A stretch of 64,000 nucleotides of DNA from Saturnia japonica. Taxonomy: Eukaryota; Arthropoda; Insecta; Lepidoptera; Saturniidae. The stretch is taken from contig CM065304.1 of assembly GCA_033032175.1 (NCBI GenBank), positions 6,138,001 through 6,202,000 on the forward strand, written 5' to 3'. The translations under genes were made by a program, and so were the position numbers. The notes under the pieces were generated by a model, which worked only from the letters and a program-made list of their open reading frames with translations, was not told the origin of the DNA and ran no database searches. Shown here piece by piece: positions 59,151-64,000 of this stretch (its first letter is position 1; each line of letters begins with the position of its first letter).

Positions 59151-61939
59151 AATTAGAAGTGATATATGCTTTATAATGTTTAAATATGAATTCTAGGAAT
59201 CAAATAAAAATCAAAAATACAAAAAAAAAATGTCAAATGTTTTTGTTGCTTTAGCTGCTTTACACAACAAAAATATACGTGATATTAGCATATATGGCAT
59301 TCGTGGTAGCTGAGGTATTAATATTTGTATCTAAACTATATGCACCCGCAGTTTCTAATTTAACTCTATTCTATATTAAATTGAGTTTTTTCCTAAAGCG
59401 TAAAGGAAAAAAATACCTATTTCATTATGTGTATCAACATTATAATACATTAAATAAAAAAGTAGATGTAAAAAGAAAAAAATAAACTATATACAAAGGG
59501 CGACAACAAAGACAAGTCACGAAAAGAAATGAAGGCCAGTAGCTGCCCCATTGTCCCTTCTAATAAACGACGACCATTTCTATAGGACGGTACGGACTGT
59601 CATTGTGAACGTCCCACAGATAACCGTGAATAATAAGCGATATGCTAAATATGTAGCCGGTTCTATATAAATATTAAAATAAATTCATTTTTGCCTATTT
59701 AAATGTATTCACTGTTTTGTAGCTCGGGGGCGGAGTAAGCCGTGGTTCAGTTTCCTTTGCCTTCTTTGGTCTAATAAATTATTTATAAACAGAAATCACG
59801 ATGTAAGAGATCCAGCGAGGCGCAGCACGCTCCAGCGTAAATAATACACCCTTTGGGTTGTTAATGAAAATGTTCACATTTGAATTTCATTTCGCTTATT
59901 AATATAGTATAAGTACATTTACTGATGTCAGAAAAAATATATTTTACCAAGGTGACTAGCTGCAGCCCACGGTTTCACCCGTTTTAAATTTATTTCACCA
60001 CTTAACCCACTAAGAATGGTAGTGTAATCAATTATATTTTATGTAGATACGGCATTGACGACCTTTACATGCCATTATGAATGGTGGGCAATTGCCCTCA
60101 GTTCACTTTCGACTTGATAGCGGCGTTAGGGAGAAGAGACTTTTATCCTTTTTTGACAACAGAGTTTCCGTCTTACGCTATTATATCCTATCTTTTCTTT
60201 CAACATGCTGATAACAAAATGTGTAACGTTTTTGTTTAGTGAGAGTATAACGCGTCTATTTATAAAACGTCATTGATTTTAATTCACATGTACATTAACA
60301 TAAACATAATAAAATTGACTTATGTAAGTCCTTGTTGATGGTACATGTGAGTGGGAAAAATGATATTTATATGCTTTATATTCTATTTAGTAACATAATT
60401 GTTCAATATATATAATATTTGATATTATGTATGTTCAGACATAACTTCTTTGTTTATGAAGCGATTTAGATGATTTTTTTTTGTTGGCGTTGCCTTTTTT
60501 TACCTACGAATACATACCTGACGTTTCTAGTAGATTTTAGACTTTCCAGATATTTCGAGAATACAGTTTGTTTTTATATTCATGATATACTATAACTATA
60601 TTATAGTAACTATATTATATTAAATTTACGTCACAACCTAAATTACTCGAGTTTTGGATTTATTTAAGCATAGGGTTATCAGTCAATGATGTGGACATTT
60701 GCACGTAGATCGCTCAGAGTTCAGGAAATACGAGGCGTTTAATACTCGAATACAGAGAGTGATTTGCATTCGCATTCAATTTTCCAAGTACTGTACCAAC
60801 CACGAAGAGCGACTTCAATATTGTTTTAGATCGCATAAACTGCACAAGTAAACGGTAAATCTTGAGAGTATAGTTTTAGCTATATGTTTCATATTTATAT
60901 GTCGTAGGAGCTTCATTTCAAATATCGTACTAAGGGTATTTGTAAAGAAGACGGGTATATCTGGGCCCACAATATAATTAGTTTAAGTAAGGCGTAAAAA
61001 AACGATTATATTTTTGTATTTAAACACTAAGTAAGCAAAGGAGAAAGTAAAGATTATTAATTTATCGATTGATGTAAATGAGTTGATAAAATTAAAAATG
61101 GAACAACGCCAATTATCAAATAATTAAATCAATTTGAATATCTTTATTACCGATCAAAGACATTTTTTTGAAGGGAGATACAATCTTAAATATTACTTTT
61201 GTACACATGTATATGATGCCAGTAATAACACACGAATATTAAGTACATTATTAAAACAAAAACCTTTAGGTACTTATAAGATATTATTACACTGTATCTT
61301 GCATTCATTTGATTAAGATTAATTTCAAAATTTATTTAATAAATTTCCTTATTTTTTTAAGTAGATCGGAAAAATGTCTAGATAGTATTTGATGGAAAAT
61401 ACAGTGCAGTTCAGAAACTATGGCAACCGCAGGTGAAAAATATTATCGGCAGTCGCCGTCGTCAACGCGGCCAGTAGAAATGCCTTTTTACACTTTTTGT
61501 TTGTATCCTACAAACCGTTATTGTAAGAGGGAGGGTAAGAACGCATTGATCGGGGGGGCAATTCTACTTCTTCACAGTACGGCAAACAAAACAATTTACA
61601 AACTTCTTTGGTATTGCCGAGACGGATGCTACTGTGTAGCTGTAGCTTTGGATACCAGCCCGCGTGGTTCTGCAATAGAAGATAAATAATAGGAAAAGGT
61701 CAAATAACTCTTTAGAACACTAGCCATGACATAGATGATAAAATACGCTCAGAGGCAATGTCCCCACGTAACTGAAGCCAAGGTCTTAGTGATTTCTGAA
61801 TAATTCACAATGCGGACAGCTCATTGCTGTAAGAGTCATCGGGCATCAAAGATGTATTTATAAACTGTGAATATTTATTTACTAAGCATTAATAATGAGA
61901 CAGAATGAGCATGAATATTCCATGTGATGATATTTAAGA
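59151..61939. other. Gene-free stretch upstream of the apterous exons
   Basis: No supported gene. A Helitron-like scrap (GACTAGCTGCAGCCCACGG) is at 59957-60010. This DNA may hold regulatory sequence or a non-coding first exon of the LIM gene, but nothing specific is visible. Confidence 0.35.
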
Positions 61940-62105
61940 TATTATAACTTCTTTGGTTATGAACCGGTTTGGATAATTCTTTTATTGATAGATAGGTTAA
62001 AGCGTGTTCCCATTTGGCATTGGACCTTCAACTTGGAAGATACACAAGGAAAAATCACTTCAAAGTTATTAAAGATGGTTTTCTTTTTTGTTAAAAATTG
62101 TCTTG
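61940..62105 (+). repeat. 'GAAGTCGG'-type dispersed repeat, partial copy
   Basis: TAACTTCTTTGGTTATGAACC, CATTGGACCTTCAACTTGGA and GGTTTTCTTTTTTGTTAAAA match the family. Confidence 0.45.
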
Positions 62106-62374
62106 TTTAGTGTCGGGCTGGACACTTCTTTAAGATTAGCTCCCATACTACGATAAGTAACTTCGCTACAAAAACTATGAAATCATTTTTTTTATTATGA
62201 CAGAAAAATTCAAGAAGTTATAGGTTACACAGCAATAGACAATATAAATATGATACAGTTAAGTATTCAGCATATAGACATTTCTTCCATAAATATAAAG
62301 TAGCCAATCTATTGTCAACAGACCCAAAGGAATCCCGCATTGATACAATCCAACAAAAAGTAACAAAGGTAGCC

Positions 62375-62434
62375 ATGGCTGTACAAAAGAGTACTACTTC
62401 AGTGAAACAACACGAACTGAACCTTGTTATTTGA
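62375..62434 (+). promoter_or_regulatory. Possible uORF (19 codons) before the LIM start codon
   Basis: GCCATGG at 62372-62378 is a strong start context. The frame reads MAVQKSTTSVK and ends at TGA 62432-62434, 39 bp before the ATG at 62474, in the same frame. If this DNA is transcribed as 5' UTR, it would tend to lower translation of the main ORF. Confidence 0.3.
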
Positions 62435-62473
62435 GAAAAAGAGTCCGGTTCGGAGGGAACAACGGACGAGGCA

Positions 62474-62556
62474 ATGCTAAAAGAACGTGAGAGTTCGGAA
62501 GGCTCCCCCGCCGCTCCTGACGAGTGTGCGGGCTGCGGAGGAAAGATACAAGACAG
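62474..62556 (+). CDS. ap: apterous homolog, exon with the start of LIM domain 1
   Basis: This encodes MLKERESSEGSPAAP, then DECAGCGGKIQDR, and ends in phase 2 at a GTAAGC donor (62557). CAGC gives the first two zinc ligands of LIM1. The exon break after QDR is where Lhx2/Lhx9 and apterous genes are known to break. Apterous is a LIM-homeodomain transcription factor that sets dorsal wing identity and acts in neurons. I chose the ATG at 62474 because the same frame is closed by TGA at 62432-62434. If the exon is internal, an acceptor could lie at TTATTTGAG (62435) and the true start upstream. Insects usually have two paralogs (apA, apB); one LIM domain is not enough to tell which. The gene continues beyond the window. 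Confidence 0.85.
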
Positions 62557-62937
62557 GTAAGCCTTTGATTCATTGACCGTAGCAATTGTGAAAAGTTTAC
62601 TTGTGAATACTTTCTTATACTTCGAGTAAATGTTACAAGGTAAGAAGAACGTCGACGTGACGTATTTAAAGGACTCAGAAATGTCCTTTTTGAGGTTAAT
62701 TGTAAACAGCTATAGGCTGCAAGAACCAGTTAATGGTGGTGTACAGGTGTGCTGTTCGCTAATTCATACCATAAAATATATCTATCTCTTGGCATCTATT
62801 AGTTTTAAAGTGAAGTATAAACAAAAAACTATTTTTTGACTTTCACAAACTTATTGCTAAGTAACATAATATGTTTATTTTTTTGGGCAATATCTGTCAT
62901 GAAAAGTTTAATTTCAATAATTTTGTAACATCATTGA

Positions 62938-63112
62938 AGCAACGATGGTTCAGCAGTAGTTTGCGTGAGTTCGAATCCACGCAAACGTTTGGTGGTTGGT
63001 CATTTTCCTAATTCCTCAAGTTGAAAATCTGCCGCCAAACACCTATATGTATGTTCAGGAGATGCACTTGAAAGTCAATTCCACCATTATGGTTAGCCAT
63101 CCGCTAAACCAA
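62938..63112 (+). mobile_element. tRNA-derived SINE in the apterous intron
   Basis: The head has an A-box-like GATGGTTCAGCAGTAG and a B box GAGTTCGAATCCA. The body (GAAAATCTGCCGCCAAACAC, GAGATGCACTTGAAAGTC) is the family-2 body reversed. It fills about a third of the 578-bp intron. Confidence 0.6.
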
Positions 63113-63134
63113 TAAAATTGAGTTTCATCTCTAG

Positions 63135-63269
63135 GTACTACCTGCTAGCTGTAGATCGGCAATGGCACGGTCCATGTCTCCGATGTTGCGAGTGCCAGCT
63201 ACCTTTGGACACAGAACTCACATGCTTCTCAAGAGACGGAAATATTTACTGTAAAGAAGACTACTATAG
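63135..63269 (+). CDS. ap: apterous homolog, exon completing LIM domain 1
   Basis: The acceptor is TTTCATCTCTAG at 63134 and the donor is GTAAAC at 63270; 135 bp, entering and leaving in phase 2. It encodes YYLLAVDRQWHGPCLRCCEC, then QLPLDTELTCFSRDGNIYCK and EDYYR. With the previous exon the eight LIM1 zinc ligands are complete: CAGC, HxxC in HGPC, CxxC across LRC-CEC, and C-xx-D in YCKED. YYLLAVD-QWH and DG-IYCKEDYYR are diagnostic of the Lhx2/9-apterous class and are closer to the vertebrate wording than Drosophila Ap as I remember it, which may hint at the less derived paralog. LIM2 and the homeodomain are not found before 64000. Confidence 0.92.
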
Positions 63270-64000
63270 GTAAACATTTGCTATCCAATTAATCACATAA
63301 TAATTATTAATTATTATAATTGTGCGAATTAACGTTTTTATAGCACTATTGCGAACGCGAACATCATTCTATGGAATATTTATACTGAGCGATTTATAAC
63401 TTATCCTTTAAATAGATTTCCAGGTGTACGAAGGTATAACGTTAAGGACCGCTTTTTCAATGAACAGACATATATTATCTGTCAAAATTAATCCATAAAC
63501 ATATTTATCTGACGATTGAAGAATCAGCCCTAAGAAAAATGATGTACTTTATTTAAATTTAGTTTTATTGTTTATTTAATAACGTGATACATATTATGTG
63601 TTATTTAATAATATACAATTGTTATTTTTTAGTTTATTTAGATTTATACTAAGAAAAATTAAATGTATATAAAAATTTTGTGACCTTTCATATAACATTA
63701 CATAGATGATTTGAAATCTCTGTTGTAAATATTTACATACCCCCATAGGTTATAAATAAATAGGAAAATAAGTAATTACCATATTACCATCGGCGTGCTC
63801 GCGCGGTTCCGCACGCATTTGTAATAACGCAATAATTATTTTCATCGCGTAATTTTATTTTTACTCATATCATTTACAATTCATATAATCTGTCAGTTGA
63901 GGAATGACAAGTATTTCCAGTATGTATACAATTTTCATCGAAGTCGGTTAAGTTATTTTTTATTTGTTGTTTTTGGAATAAAATAATTATATTTCTGAAA
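63270..64000 (+). other. ap: apterous intron running off the window
   Basis: No LIM2 exon is visible. A repeat at about 63790-63960 (GCACGCATTTGTAATAACGC and following) belongs to the 25053/48325 family. A TTTCCAG at 63416-63422 looks like an acceptor, but what follows does not encode LIM sequence. Confidence 0.6.

Noticed and set aside
61420..61689. 89-codon frame starting MATAGEKYY in fair start context
   Set aside because: No recognised domain and no splice signals joining it to the LIM exons; too weak to annotate without transcripts.
63416..63480. Possible next apterous exon after TTTCCAG
   Set aside because: The downstream translation does not give the expected start of LIM2 (a CxxC pair) in any frame.
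1..64000. CRISPR arrays, bacterial operons or viral genes
   Set aside because: No regularly spaced direct repeats, no ribosome-binding-site-led gene clusters and no capsid or envelope genes were seen; the window is eukaryotic.

Overview
The window looks like lepidopteran (butterfly or moth) nuclear DNA. The grounds are an AT-rich background, intron-containing genes with GT/AG junctions, many short Helitron-like repeats of the type common in Lepidoptera (5' end near TATACTAATATTATAAAG, 3' end near GCAGCTAGT), several tRNA-derived SINE families, Jockey-type LINEs and the first LIM-domain exons of an apterous homolog. The species cannot be named from sequence alone.

Region 1 (1-9.2 kb) is a GC-richer nest of Jockey-type non-LTR retrotransposons. 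A plus-strand copy (pieces at 2-788 and 8618-9183) has been split by two minus-strand relatives. One (789-6766) appears full length: an intact 630-aa ORF1 (gag, three zinc knuckles), an intact 964-aa ORF2 (endonuclease plus reverse transcriptase) and a 56-nt poly(A) tail. The other (6779-8617) is 5'-truncated, carries a nonsense codon and has a 57-nt tail. Both entered at the same nucleotide of the host copy: a 12-13 bp target duplication occurs three times, before, between and after them.

Region 2 (9.2-40.3 kb) has no gene I can support. It holds degraded Helitron-like copies, tRNA-derived SINEs, two fold-back (inverted-repeat) elements, a 57-bp minisatellite, a GC-rich insertion with repeated hairpins inside a Helitron, and a dead mariner transposase.

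Region 3 (40.4-46.6 kb) is a head-to-tail duplication of a 3,118-bp unit with no difference found at the places compared. Each unit carries a complete four-exon gene for a 181-aa THAP zinc-finger protein, so there are two apparently identical gene copies.

Region 4 (46.6-62.1 kb) is again gene-free repeat-rich DNA, with a pogo-like MITE at 52 kb. Region 5 (62.2-64 kb) holds two exons encoding the complete first LIM domain of an apterous/Lhx2/9-class transcription factor. The second LIM domain and the homeodomain must lie beyond the right edge. The LIM exon has an unusual 5' side: 77 open codons in the same frame, ending at a single TGA, with a strong-context uORF start.
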